Assembly: GCA_963676095.1 (NCBI GenBank) | Contig: OY781040.1 | Location: forward strand, 7,378,001 to 7,442,000 | Direction of reading: 5' to 3' | DNA: 64,000 nucleotides | From: G963676095 sp963676095 | GTDB lineage: Bacteria; Bacteroidota; Bacteroidia; Bacteroidales; Prolixibacteraceae | In this document: one piece after another, positions 25,049-33,979 of the stretch | How the letters are laid out: the number at the start of each line of letters is the position of its first letter | Position numbering within the stretch: position 1 is the stretch's first letter | Made by a program: the position numbers and the translations under genes | The notes under the pieces: model-generated | What the model was told of the DNA's origin: nothing | The model's input: only the letters and a program-made list of their open reading frames with translations | Databases searched by the model: none

Positions 25049-27203
25049 CCCAACTTGCAGTTAATCGGAACAGAATTGTTGCTTTTCAATGAATTGGCAA
25101 TTTTCGAGTTCGGATTTGTGTACTACGGATTTTCGTTTTACGAAAGGGGCATATTTATATTTTAGGGCATCATAAAGTTTTCTCACCTGCCCGTTTGGCT
25201 CAGAACAACGTCGTATTATGATTACTTCTTCAAGATTGTTTTGTGCCAAAGTGGTAACCACTTTTTGCGTGTTCATCGTTCTTACAATCTCTCGCCAGCC
25301 ACTATGGATGCCTTCTTGTTTTAGTTGGTAACGGACGGTGTTTACCACCCAATAGGCCAACAGCCCCAGGTGAAGATGGGCCATCGTGTTTTCATCTTTT
25401 TGATGATAGATGGGCCGCAGGTCAAGATCAGTTTTCAGGACCCGGAACGAGGCTTCGATTTCGCGAATCGTGTTATAAAATTGCCATATATCTTCTTCCT
25501 TTCGGGCCTGAAGCGATGTTCGCAAGAAGTAAACCCCGCTGCGGGCGTTGATGTCAATTCCTTCTTTAACCGTCCATTTAATGGAGCTTACAATCCGCTT
25601 TTTCTCATTGCCCGGCTGGGTCTCTTTTTTCTTCCGTTTTGGTTCGGGCTGGTCGTACACTTGTGTTTCAATGTCGAAGTACCGCCCAATGGAAGGGTAT
25701 TTTTGCTTTAACCGCCCGATGCGCTGGTGTACTTTGTCCTCTTGTTTTACCCCACCTTTTTTGCCCAGGCTGTCAGCGATCTGCTGCAGGCCGGCTTCAA
25801 AGCGTGACCGGAACTGCTCGTTCATCGAACGTTCTTTCAACTCTTTGGAGTGGCTTTCGACTTTAAGATAATAATCCGTATTACGTGCTGAACTGACCTG
25901 GCACAATTCTATCTTCTGTTTCCGGTTGTCGGTCACTGTGATGGCTGTTGACCCTGCCTCCATGTTATATGTCTTTAAATTCGAGCGGCTCACGCACAGG
26001 TAATCATAGCCGTTGTCCAGTATCATCTTCAGGTTCTCGTCGGTGGCAATGCCTGCGTCGATGACAACCAGTGCTTTTTTTGCAGATAAAGAGGTGTTGA
26101 TGCGCAATTTTCGGATCATCCCCTCCAATGTTTTGCGGTCAGCCATGTTCCCTTCCAATATGGAAGAGTATTTGATAAAACCTTCCGGGTTGATCACCAG
26201 CCCAAGCACAACCAGTTTGGCTTCGCTGCGTTTTTCCTTGCTTCGCCCATATTTTGCCAGTTGGCTGACCTGTTTACGGCCTTCAAAATAAGTGTTGGTC
26301 AAATCGTAAAGCAGGATCTTATCCTGAATGTCAAACAACTCGTTGGTGCGCACGGACAAATGTTGTTCCAAGGCGTCTTTTGCAGCATACAGTTTTCTTG
26401 ATATGGCATACAACCGGTCTTTGGTAATTTGCCCGGCGTCGTACCCGGTAACTTCGCATACCGCCGAGTTTTCCCTGATCCACCGGACCGTTTCCAGTTC
26501 CGAGGCCGGGTAAACTGCCCGGCTGATGATGTGGGTCTGGGCCAGTCTGACATGGTCTTCACTCCACCCAAGGCTTTCTAAAAAAGGCGCTATCTGCAAC
26601 TGGCGCATGGCCTGGCAGGACAACCATTCGACACCGATCTCGCGCACCTCTTTGTGGCGGATACTGTTCAGATCAATCAGTTGCAGCTCCCTACCGTTCC
26701 GGTTTGCTTTTTTATCCTTTTTTTCAACAAACACATCAATGCGTTTTTCTGCAACCATCCGACGGTAAAACTCATCGACATAGCCGATCACCGCCATGTC
26801 ATCGGTGTAAGGAAGTTCGAACAGCGGGTTGTCCAGGTTGGCCACTTTAGCGGTCAGTATTTTCTGGATCTGGTTGAGTTGGTCGGTGGTCAGATCGTCC
26901 AGATAACCTGCATTCAAAATAGTCCGGTGGCATACCCTGTCATCGTGATTACGATAACTTTCAACTAACCGGTAATAGCCCGAATAGATTCCCGTAGCCG
27001 GGTTGGTGCGCATGGAGACTTTGAAATACATGGCCGCAAATTACAATCTAATTGGCTGAGAACCAATACCCCCCTGAGGACTACAAATGAAAATCAGAAA
27101 ATATTGTGTCTGAATACCAGCCACTTACATGATAAAACCCTTCGAAATAGCTCCATTTTTACCCGACTTTTCTGTATCTTTTTTGAAAACCACGCAAGTT
27201 GGG
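25049..27203 (-). mobile_element. IS1634-family-type insertion sequence, 2155 bp
   Basis: Terminal inverted repeats are CCCAACTTGC (25049-25058) and GCAAGTTGGG (27194-27203), 10 bp perfect; with the TTAA flanks both ends share a 14-nt string. One transposase gene fills almost all of it. The element lies within the NVEAL coding frame. Its GC content looks higher than the flanking AT-rich genes, in keeping with a different origin. Confidence 0.85.
25061..27031 (-). CDS. IS1634-family transposase
   Basis: The 656-residue protein is a DDE transposase of the IS4-related IS1634 group. The first Asp is in LLYDLTNTYFEG (Asp243), the second in VVIDAGIATDE (Asp325), and the Glu in REIEASFRVLK (Glu526) with Lys seven residues on, followed by the group-typical LRPIYHQKDENTMAHLHLGLL. 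A long insertion, rich in Lys/Glu, lies between the second Asp and the Glu. The frame is intact and starts 172 bp inside the element, so it is probably still active. The stop codon is 3 bp inside the left inverted repeat. Confidence 0.9.
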   Translation of the reverse strand: MYFKVSMRTNPATGIYSGYYRLVESYRNHDDRVCHRTILNAGYLDDLTTDQLNQIQKILTAKVANLDNPLFELPYTDDMAVIGYVDEFYRRMVAEKRIDVFVEKKDKKANRNGRELQLIDLNSIRHKEVREIGVEWLSCQAMRQLQIAPFLESLGWSEDHVRLAQTHIISRAVYPASELETVRWIRENSAVCEVTGYDAGQITKDRLYAISRKLYAAKDALEQHLSVRTNELFDIQDKILLYDLTNTYFEGRKQVSQLAKYGRSKEKRSEAKLVVLGLVINPEGFIKYSSILEGNMADRKTLEGMIRKLRINTSLSAKKALVVIDAGIATDENLKMILDNGYDYLCVSRSNLKTYNMEAGSTAITVTDNRKQKIELCQVSSARNTDYYLKVESHSKELKERSMNEQFRSRFEAGLQQIADSLGKKGGVKQEDKVHQRIGRLKQKYPSIGRYFDIETQVYDQPEPKRKKKETQPGNEKKRIVSSIKWTVKEGIDINARSGVYFLRTSLQARKEEDIWQFYNTIREIEASFRVLKTDLDLRPIYHQKDENTMAHLHLGLLAYWVVNTVRYQLKQEGIHSGWREIVRTMNTQKVVTTLAQNNLEEVIIIRRCSEPNGQVRKLYDALKYKYAPFVKRKSVVHKSELENCQFIEKQQFCSD

Positions 27204-27207
27204 TTAA
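27204..27207. repeat. TTAA target-site duplication, right copy
   Basis: This is the second copy of the 4-bp duplication flanking the element; it continues directly into the 5' part of the NVEAL gene. Confidence 0.75.
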
Positions 27208-27252
27208 AACGATACAAGCAATCAAGGCTATAACAAATTTTATCCTTTTCAT

Positions 27253-27845
27253 TTTAAAAAATTAAAAGTTTAAATTATTCATATTTGCCTGCTATCCTTT
27301 CACAGGCCGGAAACCCATAGTTTCTTAATTACTTATTTCCTTAGCTTTGTCACATCACCTCCTTTCTTTTTTAGTTGGTGTAAGGCGGGAAGCTACCGGG
27401 AAATGCAATTGTCGGTCAGGCTTTCTGCCTTTCTGTTTTTTTGAACTGATAGCAATAAAAATGTCGGCATTATAATGCAGTTAAATATAATGATATTTTG
27501 AAATAAAAACAAAATTCAAATGTGCTTATTTGATTAACTTTATCGGATAATTTTAAACAAAAGGCTTATTTATAGCCTTACAACACACTAAAAAATAGCA
27601 TTATGATGACTTTACATACGATATGGCCTTCCTTAACAAAGCCGTCAACAGGAATCGTTCGGATTATTGTCTTTATCCCCTTCCGGAAATAATGGTCAAA
27701 TTTTATACCTGGAACTGCTTGTTATCCTGTTTTTGGTCCTTTGGGATGGCAGATTAAGTACATACCAATCCCACGCAAGGGGGGTAATTTGCTGAACGGC
27801 GGAGATAACCTGGTATTATGAGATCAAAACCTTAAAAATAAATTT
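27253..27845. other. Intergenic region upstream of NVEAL, no gene seen
   Basis: 593 bp without a supported gene. Small features: a hairpin AAGGCT ... AGCCTT near 27563-27582, a plus-strand TAGCTTTG (27352-27359) with no gene behind it, and a 29-codon frame near 27603 with no resemblance to anything known. It should contain the original promoter of the NVEAL cluster. Confidence 0.4.
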
Positions 27846-28985
27846 TTACCCTTTCTTGGATCCCTGGTAAAGTTCAAATTTTCTAAAACTACATTCCAGG
27901 GCCCCGTTATAAAGGGGAATCTTTTTGGCAGGTCTCAGCCCGATCGATTTAAAACAGGTAGCAGTACTGATTATCCATGCTTCACAATCAGGAAAGTTAT
28001 TTTTCAGTCCGTCGCCTATCATCGTGTACAAAGTTTCATCGCCCGATTTTATCCGTTCCCCGTAAGGAGGATTAAACAACAGGAACGAGGTCCCGGTCTT
28101 TTTTTCCAGACTACGAAAATCGGCAACCTCCAGACAAACGACATCCGAGACTCCGGCTTTCTCAACATTTTTGTAAGCTTTATTTATATTCGAACGGGAA
28201 ATATCAGAGCCATAAAGCTGAAAACCGATTTTCTTGCGGACAACTTCCTTTTTTATTTTTTCGAACAGATCAGGCTGATAATTTTTCCAATTTTGGAAAG
28301 CATATGATCTGCCGCACTCTCCCGGCGCAATATCGCATGCCATCATAGCAGCTTCGATAGCAATAGTCCCGGAGCCGCACATCGGGTCGAGAAGGGGTTC
28401 ACCCGCAGACCAGCCGGAAAGCCGGAGTAAGCCTGCCGCAAGCACTTCACTGATCGGCGCCTCATGATTTTGAATACGGTATCCCCGCTTGTACAACGGT
28501 TCGCCGCTGCTATCCAACGAGACAGTGCACGAATTATTTGCGATATGAAGATTAACGACAACGTCGGGACAGTTAATATCAACGGAAGGCCTCTTATTGG
28601 CAATCCTCCGGAAGCGGTCAACAATAGCGTCCTTTAATTTCAGGGAGGCAAACATCGAATTTCTGAACAGATCCGAGAAAACGGTTTCCTGTACCGCAAA
28701 AGTCCTGTCGGTTTCGAAAAACTCTTCCCAGTGTATTTTTGAGGCCTGAAAATACAAATCCTCCGCTTTATAAATCTTAAAAGTCCTGACAGGTACCAGG
28801 ACCCGCAATGCTGTCCGGAGTGAATAATTGGCCCGGCAGATCATTGCGGCGTCCCCGCTAAAATAAACTGCCCTCCTGGCCACTTCCACTTCATCGGCAT
28901 TTAAAGCAATAAGCTCTTTTGCCAAAACCTCTTCCAGTCCGGCATAGGTAGTAGCAACCAGCTGCTGACGATCAAACATAGTCAC
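27846..28985 (-). CDS. THUMP-domain rRNA (guanine-N2) methyltransferase, RlmL/YcbY type
   Basis: The 379-residue protein has an N-terminal THUMP RNA-binding domain (about 1-160) and a Rossmann methyltransferase domain with LLDPMCGSGTIAIEAA (SAM site) and the catalytic NPPYGERI motif. It equals the N-terminal half of E. coli RlmL, which makes m2G2445 in 23S rRNA; the C-terminal RlmK half is absent, as usual in Bacteroidota. It is cytosolic. It lies 62 bp downstream of cysE on the same strand. Confidence 0.9.
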   Translation of the reverse strand: MTMFDRQQLVATTYAGLEEVLAKELIALNADEVEVARRAVYFSGDAAMICRANYSLRTALRVLVPVRTFKIYKAEDLYFQASKIHWEEFFETDRTFAVQETVFSDLFRNSMFASLKLKDAIVDRFRRIANKRPSVDINCPDVVVNLHIANNSCTVSLDSSGEPLYKRGYRIQNHEAPISEVLAAGLLRLSGWSAGEPLLDPMCGSGTIAIEAAMMACDIAPGECGRSYAFQNWKNYQPDLFEKIKKEVVRKKIGFQLYGSDISRSNINKAYKNVEKAGVSDVVCLEVADFRSLEKKTGTSFLLFNPPYGERIKSGDETLYTMIGDGLKNNFPDCEAWIISTATCFKSIGLRPAKKIPLYNGALECSFRKFELYQGSKKG

Positions 28986-29047
28986 CTCTTTATTCTTCTT
29001 AAAATATTTACATCTGTAACACGATCATTCTTATAGCAATCAGAAAC

Positions 29048-29992
29048 CTATATCCCGGCACCGTCGCTGAATGAAGTCTCCCTTGCCTTGAACTGCATAA
29101 TCTTTGAATCAGGCGGCACATTATTGGTCACCCACACATTACCTCCGATTACCGAGTTTTTCCCGATACGTATCCGTCCCAGGATGGTTGCCTGAGCGTA
29201 AATAATCACATTGTCTTCAACGATCGGGTGACGGGGTATACCTTTTATCGGGTTCCCGTTTTCATCCAGCGGAAAACTTTTAGCGCCCAACGTAACACCC
29301 TGATATAGTTTAACATTATTTCCAATGATACAGGTTGAACCGATAACAACTCCTGTTCCGTGGTCGATCGTGAAAGATTCTCCGATCTGTGCTTTCGGGT
29401 GAATATCGATCCCTGTTTCGGAATGGGCCATCTCACCGATAATTCGCGGAATGAGAGGTACCCCCAGTTCAAGTAAACGATGGGCAACCCGGTAATTTGA
29501 TATCGCCCTGATTGCAGGGTAGCAAAAAATCACCTCGCTCCGGTCGTTTGTGGCAGGATCGCCCAAAAAAGCAGCTTCCACATCTGTGACAAGGAGACGC
29601 CTGATTTCAGGCAGATAGGCAATAAAATCGGCGGCAAGGCTCTGTGCGTAAGCTTTACGTTCCTGGATATCTACCTTTACAGGGTCTTCGCACGAAAAGC
29701 ACAATCCGGCCATGATCTGTTCAGAAAGCAGGCCGAACAGTTCATCGACATACACGCCCATATAATGACGGATTGTATCAGGCCGGAGGCTGGTATTTCC
29801 AAAGAAACCAGGAAAAAGAATTTCCCTGACCATATCCACTATTTTTGCCAGTTTTTTGGTCGACGGCAGGGACTCGTTAAGCCGGTGGTCATGGCATACC
29901 TGGCCATAGGTCCGGGGATCGGCCAACTGGTCGATAGCCCCGTTTATCTTTTTAATTATTGAATTTTCAGATTGCATTTCTGTCCTCATCAT
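29048..29992 (-). CDS. cysE: Serine O-acetyltransferase
   Basis: The 314-residue protein carries the CysE hexapeptide-repeat left-handed beta-helix: IDIHPKAQIGESFTIDHGTG, VIGSTCIIGNNVKLYQGVTLG, and a final GRIRIGKNSVIGGNVWVTNNV. The His in IDHGTG is the conserved active-site His. It makes O-acetylserine from serine and acetyl-CoA for cysteine synthesis. The N-terminus is about 40 residues longer than the E. coli enzyme. The ATG at 29992 overlaps the end of cysK by 26 nt; the in-frame ATG at 29977 is an alternative. Overlap with cysK implies translational coupling and supports a cysteine synthase complex. Confidence 0.9.
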   Translation of the reverse strand: MMRTEMQSENSIIKKINGAIDQLADPRTYGQVCHDHRLNESLPSTKKLAKIVDMVREILFPGFFGNTSLRPDTIRHYMGVYVDELFGLLSEQIMAGLCFSCEDPVKVDIQERKAYAQSLAADFIAYLPEIRRLLVTDVEAAFLGDPATNDRSEVIFCYPAIRAISNYRVAHRLLELGVPLIPRIIGEMAHSETGIDIHPKAQIGESFTIDHGTGVVIGSTCIIGNNVKLYQGVTLGAKSFPLDENGNPIKGIPRHPIVEDNVIIYAQATILGRIRIGKNSVIGGNVWVTNNVPPDSKIMQFKARETSFSDGAGI

Positions 29993-30908
29993 TAAATAAT
30001 GTTGTACTTAAATACCTCTCGCCTGTGTCACAGATGATGACAACCACTTTTCTCCCTTCATTTTCCTTCCTTTTCGCCACCTGCAGGGCAGCACAGACAT
30101 TTGCGCCGGAAGATATCCCGCAAAAAATACCTTCTTCCCTTGCCAGTCTTCTCGCATACTCGTAAGCCTCGTCATCCCCGACACACAGAATTTCGTCGCA
30201 AATGCTTTTATTCATAACGGAAGGTATAAATCCGGGCCCGATACCTTGTATTTTATGAGATCCGGGCGCCTTTTCCGAAAGGACAGCCGAAGTTTCCGGC
30301 TCAACAACAACGCTGTACAGCGAAGGTTTTTTGACTTTAAGTGCCTCAGAAACGCCGGTAATTGTTCCGCCCGTGCCTGCTCCCGCAACAAAAACATCCA
30401 CTTCCCCGTCTGTATCGTTCCATATTTCCTGGGCAGTGGTTAACTTATGCATTTCTACATTAGAAGGATTATCAAACTGCATTGGCATAAAGGAATTCTT
30501 ATTTGAAGCAGCCATTTCCCTGGCCACCGCGATAGCTTCCCCCATTCCTCCCTTAAACGAGGTCAACACAATGTCTGCCCCGTATGCTTTCAGGATAATC
30601 CTGCGCTCGACAGAAACATTTTCCGGCATAACGATACAAAGCTTATAACCGCGCACGGCACATACCAATGCTAGGCCGATGCCTGTATTTCCGCTGGTCG
30701 GTTCAATAATCAGGGTATCCTTATTGATTTTGTTTTCTGCTTCAGCCGCCCTGATCATGGCCAAAGCCAGCCGGTCCTTAACCGATCCGCCGGGATTCTG
30801 GTATTCCAGTTTTGCATAAACGTCAGCACAACATCCATCTGTTACCCGGTTTAATTTAACCAATGGCGTATTTCCAATAAGTTGCGTAACGTCAGAAGCT
30901 ATCTTCAT
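29967..30908 (-). CDS. cysK: Cysteine synthase A (O-acetylserine sulfhydrylase)
   Basis: The 313-residue PLP enzyme shows IGNTPLVKLNRV, the PLP lysine in NPGGSVKDR, the substrate loop PTSGNTGIG, the phosphate-binding GTGGTITGV, and IQGIGPGFIP. It replaces the acetyl group of O-acetylserine with sulfide to give cysteine. The length is standard. It is transcribed with cysE, which it precedes and overlaps. A short open frame ends 6 nt before its start. Confidence 0.95.
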   Translation of the reverse strand: MKIASDVTQLIGNTPLVKLNRVTDGCCADVYAKLEYQNPGGSVKDRLALAMIRAAEAENKINKDTLIIEPTSGNTGIGLALVCAVRGYKLCIVMPENVSVERRIILKAYGADIVLTSFKGGMGEAIAVAREMAASNKNSFMPMQFDNPSNVEMHKLTTAQEIWNDTDGEVDVFVAGAGTGGTITGVSEALKVKKPSLYSVVVEPETSAVLSEKAPGSHKIQGIGPGFIPSVMNKSICDEILCVGDDEAYEYARRLAREEGIFCGISSGANVCAALQVAKRKENEGRKVVVIICDTGERYLSTTLFNDEDRNAI

Positions 30909-30914
30909 CTTTTT

Positions 30915-31028
30915 TCAATTAATGTTCTGCAATTTGCGTGTCAGCATTTCAACCTCGCACTGCCACATAAAAAACTGCTTCCTCCAGTATTCTGCCTGTT
31001 CATCAGACAAGGAAAACAATACTGACAA
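30915..31028 (-). other. Possible 37-codon leader frame before cysK
   Basis: An open frame from a TTG at 31026-31028 ends in TGA at 30915-30917, 6 nt before cysK. It reads LSDEQAEYWRKQFFMWQCE and ends RKLQNIN, a protein-like amphipathic pattern. There is no ATG near its beginning. It may be the 3' end of a lost gene, a coupled leader peptide, or chance. Confidence 0.22.
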
Positions 31029-31057
31029 AATTCATGTTTTTCCGTCTGAAATACAAA

Positions 31058-31591
31058 TCACGAATGAGCAGAAATACAAATATTCGATTTTACAGCATGA
31101 ACGGCATTAAGAAACCGTTTTTCCCCGGTTCCCCCGACTTCAGCATACCTGAAGCCCCGAATTTGCAGTTCATTCTTATAAATGCCAAACAGGGCCTCCC
31201 GTTGCTCTCCGCCATTCTCCCGAAGTAGATCGGGCACCCAGGGAATATCAGGACGGCACAAAAGGTATAAGCTGACAGGATACTTCTCAATCGCTGTTTC
31301 CAGCCAGCCCGGAACTTTTTTATAAACCCATTCGAACCAAACCTTTGTTATAATCAACCAGGTATCCAGAAAAACGAGCTCTCCCGGCATCCGGCAAGCT
31401 TCTTCATACTGTCCGATCTGCTTTTCGGCGATATGCACCACGTCATTATAAGTATAACCTGATTCCCTGGTTTCAAGATATTCCCTGGCATATTCCGGGA
31501 AAAAACCTGCATTAAAATATTCTGCAAGCTCTTTGGCCAGCGTACTCTTTGTGGTCGATTCAGGTCCGGTAAGGACGATTATATTCTTCAT
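31058..31591 (-). CDS. NadR-type nicotinamide riboside kinase-like ATPase
   Basis: The 177-residue protein has a P-loop GPESTTKSTLAKELAEYF, then FFPEYAREYLE and LVFLDTWLIITKVW (Walker B-like), matching the C-terminal ribosylnicotinamide kinase domain of NadR. It lacks the N-terminal adenylyltransferase and DNA-binding domains. It should phosphorylate nicotinamide riboside to NMN on entry. The gene overlaps pnuC by 32 nt on the same strand, a strong functional link. The pairing argues that this PnuC carries nicotinamide riboside and not thiamine. Confidence 0.85.
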   Translation of the reverse strand: MKNIIVLTGPESTTKSTLAKELAEYFNAGFFPEYAREYLETRESGYTYNDVVHIAEKQIGQYEEACRMPGELVFLDTWLIITKVWFEWVYKKVPGWLETAIEKYPVSLYLLCRPDIPWVPDLLRENGGEQREALFGIYKNELQIRGFRYAEVGGTGEKRFLNAVHAVKSNICISAHS

Positions 31592-32183
31592 GTCGTACTA
31601 AATCTTTCTTCCAGCTAAAGTATCCCTGCACAGCCATAATTGTATAAACGATGAAAAGCACAACTGTGGGCCACAAATTTTTTACTCCGTACAAAACAGA
31701 CGACAAAGAGTCGATAAAAATCCATAACAGCCAGTTTTCAATATATTTTCGTGCCAACATCCAGGTTGCAACAATGCTCAGGGCGGTTGTCAGGGCATCC
31801 CACACCGGGATGGGCGAATCCGTATAATCTTTCAGCACAAAGGCTATTAGCAGAAATAAGGCCACAGCAAAGGCCGACATGGGCAGCCAGTACCGGGAAG
31901 GGGTCCTTTCGACAGGTGAAGTATTCCCTTGTCCCGCCGGTTTTCCTTTCAGCCAGTAATACCAACCGTAAATACTTACCAGGACATAATAGACCTGTAA
32001 GGCCATATCTGCATAAAACTTAGAGACGTAAAATACATACACGTACAACGCCGATGTCAGCAAACCAACAGGCCATGTAAAAATATTTTGCCTGATTGAA
32101 AGAAAAATATAAACCAGCCCGAGCAAAGCCCCCAGCACTTCAATGTAACTGGCGCTTAGCCAGTGAATAATCCCTTCCAGCAT
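31560..32183 (-). CDS. pnuC: Nicotinamide riboside transporter PnuC
   Basis: The 207-residue integral membrane protein has about seven hydrophobic segments and the family signatures SIRQNIFTWPVGLLTSALY near residue 30 and YYVLVSIYGWYYWLKG near residue 65. It moves nicotinamide riboside through the inner membrane by facilitated diffusion, trapped by the kinase encoded just downstream. Start ATG 32183 is 3 nt from the stop of the S41 protease gene, so the genes probably share a transcript. Confidence 0.9.
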   Translation of the reverse strand: MLEGIIHWLSASYIEVLGALLGLVYIFLSIRQNIFTWPVGLLTSALYVYVFYVSKFYADMALQVYYVLVSIYGWYYWLKGKPAGQGNTSPVERTPSRYWLPMSAFAVALFLLIAFVLKDYTDSPIPVWDALTTALSIVATWMLARKYIENWLLWIFIDSLSSVLYGVKNLWPTVVLFIVYTIMAVQGYFSWKKDLVRHEEYNRPYRT

Positions 32184-32186
32184 AAA

Positions 32187-33800
32187 TTATTTTGCGACAA
32201 GAAGCTTTACATATTCGTCAGGGTTCTCGATCACTTCAAGCGCCCTTTTTATAATATTCTCATCCTGGTTCATAATCCGGTAATAACACCCGGGGTCGAA
32301 AAGATCTCTCGCCAGCAGGGCCTTAACAAGCTTCTTAATCAACGGACGGGCAAAATCGATACCTTTTTCATCCCGTTTTATTCCCTCTTTTTCTGCCTCA
32401 TCGATCATCCCGTTGACCAAATCATCGTTCACCTCGAAATTATCGCGGAAAGCTTCGAAACTTTTATATTTTGAAGCAAGCCCTTCCCTATTGGCTACCA
32501 GATAATCAAGAGTTTTTGTGTACAGAATATTTTTGCGGTTTAACAGATTATAATACTGATAATAGGAAGATGTGTCCAACGGCACGAAAATATCGGGCAT
32601 AATACCGCCTCCCCCGTAAACAGTCCGTTTATTCTTAAGGGTTTGATAAACCTGGTCCTTATCCTGATGGATGCTATCCTTCGAAAACAGCTCCCCGTTC
32701 TCCAACCGGTTCAGGTAATCATTCTGGTATGCTTCGATGCCCTTATCATACGGTTTCTGTATACAGCGTCCGCTGGGGGTATAATAATGGGCAGTCGTTA
32801 ACCGGATCACGGAACCGTCATTCAAAGGGAAAGGTTGCTGCACCAGTCCTTTTCCGAAAGACCTCCTGCCGATGATCAATCCACGGTCCCAGTCCTGTAT
32901 TGCACCGGAAACGATCTCACTGGCAGAGGCAGAACCTTCATCGATCAGCACAACCAGCCGCCCGTCTTCAAACTGCCCAAGCGACGAAGCACGGTAATCC
33001 TTCCTGCTTTCGTGGATCCCCTGTGTGTAAACGACCAGTTGATAGGCGCCAAGGAACTGGTCGGCCAGCCCGATGGCTGCTTTAAGATAGCCCCCCCCGT
33101 TTCCTCTTAAATCCAAAATCAGGTTCTTAAAACCCGGATCCTTTTTCAACCCTTTAATTGCCTCAGAAAATTCATCGGTAGTCGTTGCAGAGAAACGATT
33201 AAGCTTCACATAACCGGTTTTATCGTCAAGCATATACGAAGCATCCAGGCTATTGATCGGAATTTTGTCGCGAATAATACTAAAATCCAGCAGTCCGGGT
33301 TCGTTTGTCCTCAAAACACGAAGGTCGACGCGGGTCCCTTTCTCTCCTCTCAGCATAGTCATCACATCACTGTTTTTCAGTCCCGTACCGGCAATCAGCT
33401 TATTATCGACATACAGGATCCTGTCTCCGGGCATCAGTCCAACCTTCTCGGATGGCCCTCCGGGGATGGTCGTAACAACCAAAAGCGTATCACGCAATAT
33501 ATTAAACGAGATCCCTATTCCTTCAAAACTACCCTCCAGCGGCTCATTCATCTCTTCCACTTCTTCCTTCGAAATATATACTGAATGCGGATCCAGCTCG
33601 CTCAGGACTTCCGAGATAGCATCTTCTGTCAGTTTATTGATATTTGTTGTATCGACATAATAGTTTTGGATAAGTTGCATTACTCTTCCGTATTTGATCA
33701 TATTTGATTCCAGGTCCTGGGCATGGACTTGCGAAACAAAAGCGAAAAACAGGACGAGTAATAGGAAACCACCTCCTGTTGTTTTTAGTCTGCTTCTCAT
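32187..33800 (-). CDS. S41-family C-terminal processing peptidase
   Basis: The 537-residue protein has a signal peptide (cleavage near VHA-Q), a PDZ domain (about 75-170, FEGIGISFNILRDTLLVV and GLMPGDRILYVDNK), and the S41 catalytic core with Ser in DEGSASASEIVSGA and Lys in RRSFGKGLVQQ. These periplasmic proteases cleave protein C-termini. The C-terminal 150 residues are Lys/Glu-rich and typical of Bacteroidota members. It is the first gene of the transcript running into pnuC and the kinase. Confidence 0.93.
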   Translation of the reverse strand: MRSRLKTTGGGFLLLVLFFAFVSQVHAQDLESNMIKYGRVMQLIQNYYVDTTNINKLTEDAISEVLSELDPHSVYISKEEVEEMNEPLEGSFEGIGISFNILRDTLLVVTTIPGGPSEKVGLMPGDRILYVDNKLIAGTGLKNSDVMTMLRGEKGTRVDLRVLRTNEPGLLDFSIIRDKIPINSLDASYMLDDKTGYVKLNRFSATTTDEFSEAIKGLKKDPGFKNLILDLRGNGGGYLKAAIGLADQFLGAYQLVVYTQGIHESRKDYRASSLGQFEDGRLVVLIDEGSASASEIVSGAIQDWDRGLIIGRRSFGKGLVQQPFPLNDGSVIRLTTAHYYTPSGRCIQKPYDKGIEAYQNDYLNRLENGELFSKDSIHQDKDQVYQTLKNKRTVYGGGGIMPDIFVPLDTSSYYQYYNLLNRKNILYTKTLDYLVANREGLASKYKSFEAFRDNFEVNDDLVNGMIDEAEKEGIKRDEKGIDFARPLIKKLVKALLARDLFDPGCYYRIMNQDENIIKRALEVIENPDEYVKLLVAK

Positions 33801-33943
33801 TCTTTTCTATTTAAAATATTAACGTCTAAAGATATCATTATTATCCTTTTCAGGAAAAACAGGTTTTCAATTTATTAAAAATCAGTACATCAACATAGAG
33901 TTTAATCAATTTTGAACCAGATCATCCTGTTTTATTAACAAAA

Positions 33944-33966
33944 AAAGGAAGCATATTACTTCCTTT
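33944..33966 (-). terminator. Rho-independent terminator of guaA
   Basis: On the minus strand AAAGGAAG and CTTCCTTT form an 8-bp stem around a 7-nt loop, followed by a run of T (plus-strand A run 33940-33946). It lies 14 nt past the guaA stop codon. Confidence 0.85.
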
Positions 33967-33979
33967 CCGTCTATATTTT

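Larger units (their letters stand above)
24857..27252 (-). pseudogene. NVEAL-type peptide gene split by an IS element
   Basis: The gene begins at ATG 27250-27252 (MKRIKFVIALIACIV) and is interrupted by the IS element at 25049-27203. Removing the element and one TTAA copy joins 27252-27208, TTAA and 25044-24857 into a 237-nt frame of 78 codons plus TAA. The joined product has a membrane/signal segment, an Asn run, STANAELTRIDY matching the NVEAL position, and a Cys-rich tail QSCCQLGTVGCVGSPC, all family hallmarks. In the present sequence translation would enter the IS after residue 16 or so, making it a pseudogene. The neighbouring propeller lipoproteins fit the usual NVEAL setting. Confidence 0.82.

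Noticed and set aside
27352..27359. TAGCTTTG on the plus strand as a promoter
   Set aside because: No -33 box, no plus-strand gene or terminator of quality behind it; the 8-mer occurs by chance in AT-rich DNA.
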